From an uncultured Pseudorhodobacter sp. (GTDB lineage: Bacteria > Pseudomonadota > Alphaproteobacteria > Rhodobacterales > Rhodobacteraceae): DNA of 14,444 bases. The stretch lies in assembly GCA_945957495.1 (NCBI GenBank), contig CAMFLG010000028.1, forward strand, positions 1-14,444, read 5' to 3'. Below are positions 6,317 through 13,203 of the stretch, in pieces. The notes under the pieces are model-generated. The model did no database searches. It was given only the letters and a program-made list of their open reading frames with translations, and had not been told where the DNA came from. The first letter of the stretch is position 1; the number at the start of each line of letters is the position of its first letter. The translations under genes were made by a program, and so were the position numbers.

Positions 6317-7347
6317 CGGAAGGCCGGAATGACCTCTTTGCAGAACAACTCCATCGAGCGTTTCTGTTCCTTCAGCCCCAGCCCGAGGCTGGCGTAATAG
6401 ATGAACTCATCTACCCCAATCGCCTCATAGGCCTTCAGCTTGGCAATCGCCTCATCCGGCGTGCCGAACATCAGATTGCGGCTCAGCATATCGGGATCGT
6501 ATTCGGCGCGGTTGCCCAGTTGATCAAACGGGATTTCCTTGGGGAAGCCGTCCTTCACATCGCCAAGGTTCTTGAACAGGTTTTCGAACTGGCTCAACTG
6601 CCGCTGCGCCGCGCGGACCGGCACCATCCAATCCTCTTTGCGGTCATAAATCGCGGTGTGGCGCATCATCGCCATGGTCGGGCGCTTCTTGCCCGGGTTG
6701 GCGGCCATCGCATCGTTCAGACGGCCCATATAGGCCTCTGCCTCGGCCATGTCGCGGGTCAACGGCCAAGCCATGATCGAACAGCCATTCTTCACCGCAA
6801 AATCATAGGTGATCGGCGCGCGCGCGGCGATCCAGACCGGCACCTCCGCCTGCAGCGGCTTCGGCACCGAGGTGGACACCGGGAACTGCCAGAATTCGCC
6901 CTTGTGTTCGTAATCGCCCGCCCACAGCTTTTGCACCGCAGGCAGCATTTCCTGCATATAGCGCCAGGCGTCCGACTGTTTCAGCCCCGGCGCCATGCGG
7001 TCAAACTCGCGCTGATAGGCGCCCGAACCGATGCCAAACTCCAGCCGCCCGCCCGTCACCAGATCGCAGAACGCGGCCTCACCGGCCAGCTTGATCGGAT
7101 GCCAATAGGCCGCCACGGCCACGGCGGTGCCCAGACGGATCTTGTTGGTATGCGCCCCCCACCACGTCAGGATCGAAAACGGGTTCGGCGCAATGGTCAT
7201 TTCCAGCGCGTGATGCTCTGCCGCCCAGACGATGTTGAAGCCGCCCTCTTCGGCCATCTGCACCATCTCCAGCGTGTGACGCGCCACCTCTTCCATCGAA
7301 AGGCTGGCATCCATGCGTTCCAAGTTGATTGCGAGTTGAAATTTCAT
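6313..7347 (-). CDS. LLM-class flavin-dependent monooxygenase
   Basis: A 344-residue bacterial-luciferase-like (beta/alpha)8 monooxygenase that uses reduced FMN supplied by a separate reductase. Signatures: an N-terminal FQLAINLER strand, AEEGGFNIVWAAEHH (32-46), LGTAVAVAAYWHPIKLAGEAA (72-92), GGRLEFGIGSGAYQREF (99-115) and the C-terminal GTPDEAIAKL (295-304). The ATG follows CAGGAG at 7-nt spacing. It lies 66 bp downstream of the aldehyde dehydrogenase gene on the same strand, so both are likely one transcript, and a flavin reductase is encoded in the divergent operon. The oxygenase components of pyrimidine (RutA) and trigonelline (TgnA) ring-opening systems belong to this class, and ring opening of an N-heterocycle is my working inference. 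The substrate is not shown by the sequence. Confidence 0.9.
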   Translation of the reverse strand: MKFQLAINLERMDASLSMEEVARHTLEMVQMAEEGGFNIVWAAEHHALEMTIAPNPFSILTWWGAHTNKIRLGTAVAVAAYWHPIKLAGEAAFCDLVTGGRLEFGIGSGAYQREFDRMAPGLKQSDAWRYMQEMLPAVQKLWAGDYEHKGEFWQFPVSTSVPKPLQAEVPVWIAARAPITYDFAVKNGCSIMAWPLTRDMAEAEAYMGRLNDAMAANPGKKRPTMAMMRHTAIYDRKEDWMVPVRAAQRQLSQFENLFKNLGDVKDGFPKEIPFDQLGNRAEYDPDMLSRNLMFGTPDEAIAKLKAYEAIGVDEFIYYASLGLGLKEQKRSMELFCKEVIPAFR

Positions 7348-7413
7348 CTGCTGTCTCCTGACCCCATCCCGGGGTATCTGCGTTACCGGAATCCGGCGGT
7401 TGGATTGCTGCGC

Positions 7414-8895
7414 TCAGCGCATGACGAAGGGGTTTGCCATCGGCTGGTCAGAGGTGTTGATCCACACCGTCTTGGGCCGCGTGTAATCGTAAATCGCCTG
7501 ATAGCCGCTCTCGCGGCCATAGCCCGAACCTTTGATGCCACCAAAGGCCGCGATCGGCGACACCACACGATAGGTGTTGATCCAGACGATCCCCGCCCGC
7601 AGCCGCTTGGCCATGCGCAACTGCCGCGCGCCGTCGCGGGTGAACACGCCAGAGGCAAGGCCATGGACAGAGGCGTTGGCCAGCGCCAGAACCTCATCCT
7701 CGGTCTTGAACCGCAGCACGCTTAGGACCGGGCCGAAAAGTTCGGTGTCCACGATGGTCATGTCCTGCCGGGGGCAGTCGATGATGGTGGGTTCGTAATA
7801 GGTGCCGCCCATGCCCTCGGGCTGTTTGCCCCCGGTCAGCACCCGGCCACCCTCGGCCACCGCAAGGGCCACGTTCTTTTCGATGTTGCGCAACTGGCCT
7901 TCAGTACACAGCGGCCCCATCTGGGTTTCCTCCAGCAAGGGATCACCGATGCGGATGGCCTTGGCCAAACCCACCATCCGCCCAAGGAAGGCGTCCGCAA
8001 TATCCTCGTGCAGGTACAGCCGCGATCCCGCGACACAGCTTTGCCCCGTTGCCCCGAATATCCCGGCAATGGACCCGTTTACCGCGCTTTCAAGGTCGGC
8101 ATCGTCAAACACGATGAAGGGCGACTTGCCGCCCAGTTCCAGCGACACCTCGGCAAAATTCTCTGCCGAATTGTGCAGGATCTGCCGCGCAGCCCCCGGC
8201 CCGCCGGTAAAGGACACCCGCGCCACCAAAGGATGCGAGGTCAGCACCCGCCCGCAAGGATCGCCGTGGCCGCTGACGATATTCATCACGCCCGGCGGAA
8301 AACCTGCCGCCTCGAACAGCGCGCCAAACTCCAGCATGGTGGCAGAGGCATATTCCGATGCCTTCAGCACCACCGTATTGCCCGCCGCCAGCGCCGGGCC
8401 GATTTTAACCGCGGCCAGAAACAGTTGCGAATTCCATGGCACCACCGCCGCCACCACGCCCAAGGGCTCGCGGCTGGTGAAAACGAACAGGTCTTGCTTG
8501 TCGATGGGCAGGGTTTCCCCCATCACCTTGTCGGCGCAGCCCGCGTAGAACTGGAAAAACTCGGCAATGTATTTCGCCTGCCAGCGGGTTTCCTTCAGCA
8601 TCTTGCCGGTATCAATCGTCTCGGTCCGCCCAAGGCTTTCCGACTGTTCCGCCAGCAAATCCCCCAACCTGCGCAGGCACTTGCCACGCTCGGTCGGCGT
8701 CATGCTTGCCCATGGGCCGGTGGAAAACGCCCGATGCGCGGCCTTCACGGCTCGGTCAACATCGTCTGCCGTGGCCTCGGGGATGCGCGCCCAAACCTTG
8801 CCGTCGATTGGCGAGGTGCTGTCAAAAACCTTGCCATCCGACGCATCCACCCAGGCGCCGTCAATCAGCATCTGATAGGTTCGAACCTCGGTCAT
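7414..8895 (-). CDS. NAD(P)-dependent aldehyde dehydrogenase
   Basis: A 493-residue member of the ALDH superfamily, oxidising an aldehyde to the acid. All key residues are present: oxyanion Asn155 in VVPWNSQ, Lys178 of the cofactor site, the FTGGPG turn (229-234), Glu253 in LELGGKSP, catalytic Cys287 in GQSCVAGS, and ELFGPVL near residue 386. The C-terminal WINTYRVV and GGIKGSGYGRESG segments match betaine/muconic-semialdehyde-like branches. The start is the ATG at 8895, preceded by AGGAG; an upstream in-frame start at 8949 adds an unconserved tail. First gene of the minus-strand pair with the LLM monooxygenase. In the inferred pathway it oxidises the aldehyde made by ring opening, as TgnC does in trigonelline breakdown. 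The exact substrate is unknown. Confidence 0.93.
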   Translation of the reverse strand: MTEVRTYQMLIDGAWVDASDGKVFDSTSPIDGKVWARIPEATADDVDRAVKAAHRAFSTGPWASMTPTERGKCLRRLGDLLAEQSESLGRTETIDTGKMLKETRWQAKYIAEFFQFYAGCADKVMGETLPIDKQDLFVFTSREPLGVVAAVVPWNSQLFLAAVKIGPALAAGNTVVLKASEYASATMLEFGALFEAAGFPPGVMNIVSGHGDPCGRVLTSHPLVARVSFTGGPGAARQILHNSAENFAEVSLELGGKSPFIVFDDADLESAVNGSIAGIFGATGQSCVAGSRLYLHEDIADAFLGRMVGLAKAIRIGDPLLEETQMGPLCTEGQLRNIEKNVALAVAEGGRVLTGGKQPEGMGGTYYEPTIIDCPRQDMTIVDTELFGPVLSVLRFKTEDEVLALANASVHGLASGVFTRDGARQLRMAKRLRAGIVWINTYRVVSPIAAFGGIKGSGYGRESGYQAIYDYTRPKTVWINTSDQPMANPFVMR

Positions 8896-9040
8896 ATCGT
8901 GGCGCTCCTGTTGTTCCGCCCCCCGATATTGCCGACGCAATTCGCCCATATGTGCGAATTTTCGACATCACATGGCGAAAAATGAAAGACCCTGCATCTT
9001 GCTCAATGCGACGACTGCACCTGCGAACAGGGGGGCCGGA
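8896..9040. promoter_or_regulatory. Divergent control region with two overlapping inverted repeats
   Basis: This 145-bp region separates the ALDH-LLM and RidA-DUF1185 transcripts. AATTCGC (8939-8945) and GCGAATT (8954-8960) form a 7-bp inverted repeat with a CATATG at the centre. Overlapping it, TTTTCG (8959-8964) and CGAAAA (8976-8981) form a second. The shared TTCG/CGAA core suggests repeated binding by one regulator, most simply the AraC-type protein encoded at 5222-6316. No clear -35/-10 pair could be fixed for either direction. Confidence 0.5.
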
Positions 9041-9439
9041 ATGAACCAACACAAGGAAGTCGTGGGCGCGCCATTGGTGATCAATGGCCGCAAACTGTCA
9101 CTGTCGCGTGCCATAAGGGCGGGCGATACGGTCTATCTGACCGGCCAGGTTCCCATGCGCGATGGCGCAGTGATGACTGATGGCAGTATCGAGGATCAGA
9201 CCCGCGCCGTGCTGGACATGATCACCGAAACCCTGCAACAGGCCGGATGCGACCGGGGCGATGTGGTCAAGGCTATGGTCTGGTTGCGCGACCGCGCCGA
9301 TTTCCCCGGCTTCAACGCCGTCTATGCCGAATATTTCCCCAACGACCCACCCGCACGCTCTGCCATCGTCAGCGACCTGTTGGTGGATGTGCGTGTTGAG
9401 GTCGAGGTGATCGCCTGGCGCCCCTTGGATCGCGGCTAA
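9041..9439 (+). CDS. RidA family (YjgF/YER057c/UK114) deaminase
   Basis: A 132-residue RidA-family protein. Members hydrolyse enamine/imine intermediates to carbonyl and ammonia, and some (RutC, 2-aminomuconate deaminase) are pathway-specific. Seen here are the G..VYLTGQVP strand (28-38), the DQTRAVLDMITETLQQAG helix (52-69), the VWLRDRADFPGFNAVYAEYFP stretch (about 80-100) and Arg106 in PPARSAIV, the residue that binds substrate carboxylate. The ATG at 9041 follows an AGGGGGG tract, and the family-length protein begins here rather than at a farther upstream ATG. First gene of the plus-strand operon; the next gene starts 3 bp after its stop. In context it should deaminate an unsaturated amino intermediate or remove a reactive side product. 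Confidence 0.92.
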   Translation: MNQHKEVVGAPLVINGRKLSLSRAIRAGDTVYLTGQVPMRDGAVMTDGSIEDQTRAVLDMITETLQQAGCDRGDVVKAMVWLRDRADFPGFNAVYAEYFPNDPPARSAIVSDLLVDVRVEVEVIAWRPLDRG

Positions 9440-9442
9440 GCC

Positions 9443-10237
9443 ATGGCCCATTCCCCCGACGGCAGCTTTTACACCCTGTCCGGCCCCGCCGATGCGCCTG
9501 TGGTGGTGCTGATCCACGGGCTTGGCCTGAACCACGCCTGCTGGCAATGGCTGGCCCCGGTTCTGGAACCGCAGTTCCGCGTGCTGCGCTATGACCTGAT
9601 CGGCCACGGGCACAGCGCCAATCCCATCGGCAAGGCCACGCTGAAAATGCTGGCGGATCAACTGGCCCGGCTGATGGACCATATCGGCGTGGAAAGGGCC
9701 GCCGTGATCGGGTTTTCACTGGGCGGCATGATCGCCCGCCGCTTTGCGCAGGATTACGCCACCCGCACACAGGCGCTTGTCGTCCTGCACTCCCCCCACC
9801 GCCGCAGTGAAACGGCCCAAGCCGCCATCCTCGCCCGCGTCGAACAGGCCCGCGCCGAAGGCCCCGGCGCCACGGTCGAGGCGGCGCTGGACCGCTGGTT
9901 CACCCCAGCCTTCCGCACAGCCAACCCCGACATGATGCAGCTTGTGCGCGGCTGGGTGCTTGCCAACGATCCCGCCATCTACCCCGCCCTGTATCTGGTC
10001 TTTGCCGAAGGCATCGCCGACGTGGTTGCCCCCACCCCAGCGCTGCACTGCCCCACGCTGGTGATCACCGGTGACGAAGATTTCGGCAATGGCCCCGAAA
10101 TGGCCCGCGCCATCACCGCCGAAATTCCCGGCGCCACCGCCCTGATCCTGCCCGGCCTGCGCCACATGGCCCTTGCCGAAGACCCCGCCGCGATCAACAC
10201 CCCCGTTTTGTCCTTCCTGCAAGGAGCCCTCAGATGA
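9443..10237 (+). CDS. Alpha/beta-fold hydrolase
   Basis: A 264-residue alpha/beta hydrolase with oxyanion motif HGLGLNHACW (25-34), nucleophile elbow GFSLGG with Ser92, an acidic residue in TGDEDFG (Asp211 or Asp213), and His241 in GLRHMALAEDP, so the catalytic triad looks complete. No signal peptide is seen. The ATG lies 3 bp after the RidA stop and the gene overlaps the reductase by ATGA, so translation is likely coupled. Related enzymes in comparable loci are RutD (aminoacrylate step of pyrimidine breakdown) and the trigonelline-pathway TgnD, which hydrolyses an N-methylformamido-methylene-succinate. Cleavage of an N-acyl or enamide product of ring opening is my inference; an esterase or C-C hydrolase role remains possible. 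Confidence 0.9.
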   Translation: MAHSPDGSFYTLSGPADAPVVVLIHGLGLNHACWQWLAPVLEPQFRVLRYDLIGHGHSANPIGKATLKMLADQLARLMDHIGVERAAVIGFSLGGMIARRFAQDYATRTQALVVLHSPHRRSETAQAAILARVEQARAEGPGATVEAALDRWFTPAFRTANPDMMQLVRGWVLANDPAIYPALYLVFAEGIADVVAPTPALHCPTLVITGDEDFGNGPEMARAITAEIPGATALILPGLRHMALAEDPAAINTPVLSFLQGALR

Positions 10238-11157
10238 CCGCGATTGATCCCAAAGCCCTGCGCAATGCCTTCGGTGCCTTTGCCACCGGCGTCACCGTCA
10301 TCACCACAAGACAAGACGACGGCACCCCGCGCGGCTTTACCGCCAACAGCTTTACCTCCGTCTCGCTGGACCCGCCGCTGTTGCTGGTCTGCCTTGCCAA
10401 ATCCGCCCATTCCGCCACCACCTTCGCCACAGCCCCGCATTTCGCCGTGAACGTCTTGGCAGAGGATCAAAAGGCCGTCTCGGGCCTGTTCGCCTCGCGC
10501 GAAGCCAGCAAGTTCAACCAATGTGACTGGCACGCAGGTGCCGGCGATGTGCCGCTGATCGACGGCGCGCTGGCGCAATTCGCCTGCGCCCGCGAAAACC
10601 TCGTCGATGCGGGCGATCACCTGATCCTGATCGGCCGCGTGGTGGATTTCGCCACAGCCGAGGGCAACCCGCTGGGATATTTCAAAGGCCGCTACTTCTC
10701 GATCGGGCTAGAGGATGGTCTGGTCAAGGCCGCCGCCCAGAACCGCCGGACCCGCGTGGGCGCAGTGCTGGCCTGCGGCGATGCCGTGCTGATGGAGGCT
10801 GACAGCACCGGCCGCCTGTCCCTGCCGCTTGCCCCCGGCCCCGCCGCCAATATCGACACCCTGCGCGCCCGGCTTGCCGCGCTTGGCCTGACCGCCGAGG
10901 TGGAATTCCTTTACGCCGTCTTTGACGACCGCGCAGATCAGGGCCACGGCATCTATTACCACGGTCAGGTCAGCGGCACCTTGCCCGCCGCCTTTCACCT
11001 GATTCCCTTGGCCGATCTGGCCGCCGCCCCCATCGCCCACGCCGCCGAGGCGCAGATGCTGCACCGCTATGCCGAAGAATACAAACACGGCAGCTTTGGC
11101 GTCTATCAGGGCAACGAAACCACCGGAACCGTACGCCGCCTCGCGGGCGCCCACTGA
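10234..11157 (+). CDS. Flavin reductase with Nudix-like C-terminal extension
   Basis: A 307-residue protein. Residues 1-160 form a standard flavin reductase domain (RutF/NtaB/HpaC type): RNAFGAFATGVTVITT, GFTANSFTSVSLDPPLLLVC (34-53), and closing GNPLGYFKGRYFSI. It would supply reduced FMN to the LLM oxygenase. Typical members are 160-190 residues, so about 140 extra residues are present. Residues 173-265 resemble a Nudix fold by pattern: VGAVLACGDAVLMEAD, an LPLAPG turn, LRARLAALGLTAEVEFLYAVFDD and a G.GIYYHGQV strand. The catalytic Nudix box glutamates (REx2EE) are missing, so it would be a non-catalytic sensory or binding domain. This is read from pattern only. The gene overlaps the hydrolase gene by 4 bases and precedes the DUF1185 gene by 12. 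Confidence 0.9.
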   Translation: MTAIDPKALRNAFGAFATGVTVITTRQDDGTPRGFTANSFTSVSLDPPLLLVCLAKSAHSATTFATAPHFAVNVLAEDQKAVSGLFASREASKFNQCDWHAGAGDVPLIDGALAQFACARENLVDAGDHLILIGRVVDFATAEGNPLGYFKGRYFSIGLEDGLVKAAAQNRRTRVGAVLACGDAVLMEADSTGRLSLPLAPGPAANIDTLRARLAALGLTAEVEFLYAVFDDRADQGHGIYYHGQVSGTLPAAFHLIPLADLAAAPIAHAAEAQMLHRYAEEYKHGSFGVYQGNETTGTVRRLAGAH

Positions 11158-11169
11158 CAGGAGACACCG

Positions 11170-11775
11170 ATGATATTACCCGAACTGCGCAAGATCGTGA
11201 CCTATGACGAAGACACCGTTTCCGACGGTGGCCGCGCGGTTTCGCCGCCGCTGCGCATGATTGCCGTCGCCGCCGTGGTGAAAAACCCATGGGCCGGTCG
11301 CGGCTTTGTTCAGGATCTTTCGCCCGAAATCATCCGCATGGCCCCGGTTCTGGGCAAACTGCTGACCGATCGTCTGATCGCCCTCGCAGGGTCTGGCGAC
11401 GCGATCGAGGCTTATGGCAAGGCCGCCCTCTGCGGCACCGATTGCGAAATGGAACATTGCTCGGCCCTGATCCACACCCTGCGCTTTGGCAATTTCTTCC
11501 GCGAGGCGGTGGCGGCCAAAACCTACCTTGGTTTCACCAACACCCGCGGTCCGGCCAACACGCAAATTCAGGTGCCCTTGATGGACAAACACGATGCCGG
11601 GCGGCGCTCGCATTACCTGACGGTGCAGTTTTCCATCCCCGACGCCCCCAGCCATGACGAATTGGTCATCGCCCTCGGCGCCTCAACCGGGGGCAGGCCG
11701 CACCACCGCATCGGCGACCGCTATGCCGATCTGCGCGAAATGGCGCGTGACGTGGACAACCCCGCAGGCGTCTAG
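11170..11775 (+). CDS. DUF1185 ('amino acid synthesis') family protein
   Basis: A 201-residue protein matching the DUF1185 pattern: an early KNPWAGRGFVQDLS segment (about 38-51), LGKLLTDRL, EAYGKAALCGTDCEMEHCSALIH (80-102), VPLMDKHDAGRRSHYLTV and the closing GGRPHHRIGDRY. The family has no settled reaction; the database name 'amino acid synthesis' has little experimental basis. The ATG follows AGGAG, 12 bp after the reductase stop, so it is the last gene of the operon. The conserved histidine, glutamate and cysteine cluster in EMEHCSALIH could be catalytic or metal-binding (inference). Its TAG stop is the first three bases of a palindromic element. Presence beside the monooxygenase system suggests a hydrolase or isomerase step late in the pathway. 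Confidence 0.85.
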   Translation: MILPELRKIVTYDEDTVSDGGRAVSPPLRMIAVAAVVKNPWAGRGFVQDLSPEIIRMAPVLGKLLTDRLIALAGSGDAIEAYGKAALCGTDCEMEHCSALIHTLRFGNFFREAVAAKTYLGFTNTRGPANTQIQVPLMDKHDAGRRSHYLTVQFSIPDAPSHDELVIALGASTGGRPHHRIGDRYADLREMARDVDNPAGV

Positions 11776-11888
11776 AGCGTATCGCGTTTAATCACATTCG
11801 GATATTCACCGACCGGGGCGAGGCAGCGTTTTCGAAGAACAACGCGTTCGCCCCGGTCGGTGAATTCAATTGAACGCGACACGCTCTA
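11773..11888. repeat. 116-bp palindromic element between convergent stops
   Basis: Outer arms TAGAGCGTATCGCGTTT (11773-11789) and GAACGCGACACGCTCTA (11872-11888) match at 15 of 17 positions. Inner arms of 18 bp (11804-11821 and 11848-11865) are a perfect inverted repeat built on TTCACCGACCGGGGCGA. A third pair GCGTT/AACGC (11826-11830, 11841-11845) closes the tip. The outer TAG on each strand is the stop codon of the flanking gene. It looks like a small non-autonomous (MITE- or REP-like) element, or a long bidirectional terminator. No T-run is present. Confidence 0.8.
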
Positions 11889-13052
11889 ACCCCCCCGCGC
11901 CGCCAGATTCTCCATCAACGCCCTGGTGCCAAAGCGCCAGGGCGCAATCTCATCGCAAGGCCGCACCGTGTTGATCAACTGGCCCAGCGGATCAGAGGCA
12001 ATCTCTACCCTATCGCCCCAATGGTGGGTGAACCCCTGCCCCGCGCCGTCGCGATCCTTGGTCGGCGCGAACATCGTGCCCAGATACAGCATGAACCCAT
12101 CCGGATACTGATGGCTGCGGTTGCAGGTTTGCGCCACAATGTCGGCGGGCTTGCGCGAGATTTGTGTCATGTCGGAATGATCCGCCAACGCAAACCCATC
12201 TGCGCCCGAAATCCGCAGATGCACCCGCAGCGCCTCCACCGTCTGCAGATCAAACCCCGCATCAAACAGCCGGATGAACGGCCCGATGGCCGCAGCGCCG
12301 TTGTTGTCCTTCGCCTTGCCCAGAAGCAGGGCCGACCGCCCCTCGACATCGCGCAGGTTCACGTCATTGCCAAGCGCCGCGCCGCAGATCACCCCGGTGG
12401 AATTGACCGCCAGCACCACCTCTGGCTCTGGGTTGTTCCAGTGCGAGGCGCGATGTACCCCGATATCCGCCCCGCAGCCCACCGCCGCCATCGGCTGCGC
12501 CTTGGTGAACACTTCGGCATCGGGGCCGATGCCAACCTCCAGATACTGCGACCACATTCCCGCCGCCTGCAACAGCGCCTTGACCTCTGCCGCCTGTTCA
12601 GATCCCGGCACCACGCCGCGCAAACGCCCGCCCAGCCGTTGCGCCAGCTCTTGCCGGATCGCATCGGCCCGCGCCGGATCGCCCTTGGCGCGCTCTTCAA
12701 TCACCCGCTCGATCATGGAACCGGCGAATGTCACGCCTGCCGCCTTGACCGCCTGCAGATCACAAGGCGCCAGCAATTGCCCCAGATGCCCCCGGTTTGC
12801 GCCCTGATCCAGAAAGCCATCCAACGGCCCCAACACCGGAAAGGCCGCCGTCAGATCGGCCAACAGCGCCTCACGCTCCAACAGACCCGACATGGTTGCG
12901 GCCAGGCCGGACAGATCGAAAACGTCGCCGTCACGCAGCAGAACCGGGCACGGCCCGCCAACCGCGTCCGACCACACCCGCCCGACCAGAACCGCCGACG
13001 CATCCACAGGCAGAATATCCGCCGCCCCAAGCCTTATGTCCTGCCCCGCCAT
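11886..13052 (-). CDS. FAH-family 2-keto-3-deoxy-pentonate dehydratase-like protein
   Basis: A 388-residue fumarylacetoacetate hydrolase-family protein of the long type related to XylX/KdaD, which dehydrates 2-keto-3-deoxy-D-xylonate/arabinonate to 2-oxoglutarate semialdehyde. An N-terminal domain (about 15-90) with VGRVW and PTMSGLLE-like segments precedes the FAH core: GVTFAGSMIERV (106-117), NNPEPEVVLAVNS with acidic metal ligands (196-208), LGNDVNLRDVEGRSALLLGKAKDNN (217-241), IGPFIRLFD, ISR.PADIVAQT, QYPDGFMLYLGTMFAPTKDRD and a closing PWRFGTRALMENLA. I chose the ATG at 13052, which gives the family N-terminus; a GTG at 13106 would add 18 residues but has no Shine-Dalgarno. It converges on the DUF1185 gene. 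A sugar-acid role is known for relatives, but no sugar genes are in view. Confidence 0.85.
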   Translation of the reverse strand: MAGQDIRLGAADILPVDASAVLVGRVWSDAVGGPCPVLLRDGDVFDLSGLAATMSGLLEREALLADLTAAFPVLGPLDGFLDQGANRGHLGQLLAPCDLQAVKAAGVTFAGSMIERVIEERAKGDPARADAIRQELAQRLGGRLRGVVPGSEQAAEVKALLQAAGMWSQYLEVGIGPDAEVFTKAQPMAAVGCGADIGVHRASHWNNPEPEVVLAVNSTGVICGAALGNDVNLRDVEGRSALLLGKAKDNNGAAAIGPFIRLFDAGFDLQTVEALRVHLRISGADGFALADHSDMTQISRKPADIVAQTCNRSHQYPDGFMLYLGTMFAPTKDRDGAGQGFTHHWGDRVEIASDPLGQLINTVRPCDEIAPWRFGTRALMENLAARGG

Positions 13053-13150
13053 TTCCGCCCCCCGTATTGCCTTTGGCCCATAAAGCAGAACCGGCGCAGC
13101 CTTCACAAGCCGTCTGCACCTGATGCGCCCTGCCGCCTTTCATCTGTTCT

Positions 13151-13203
13151 CAAATATCCTGGGGGAGTCCCGGGCCTTGGCCCGGGACGGGGGCAAAGCC
13201 CCC
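13151..13203 (-). terminator. Double hairpin, Rhodobacterales-type extragenic repeat
   Basis: Directly at the end of the flavoprotein gene, GGGGGC-AAA-GCCCCC (13189-13203) and the perfect 10-bp stem GTCCCGGGCC/GGCCCGGGAC (13167-13188, 2-nt centre) stand in tandem, flanked by CAAATATCCTGGGGGA. On the minus strand the leading half ends AGGATATTTG. Such double hairpins with an AAATATCC tail are common between genes in Rhodobacteraceae (memory, not searched). Probably ends the minus-strand transcript of the flavoprotein. Confidence 0.6.

Noticed and set aside
6181..7725. 514-codon plus-strand open frame across the LLM and ALDH genes
   Set aside because: Antisense to two genes with intact family motifs; composition (Arg, His, Gln rich) is that of a mirror frame.
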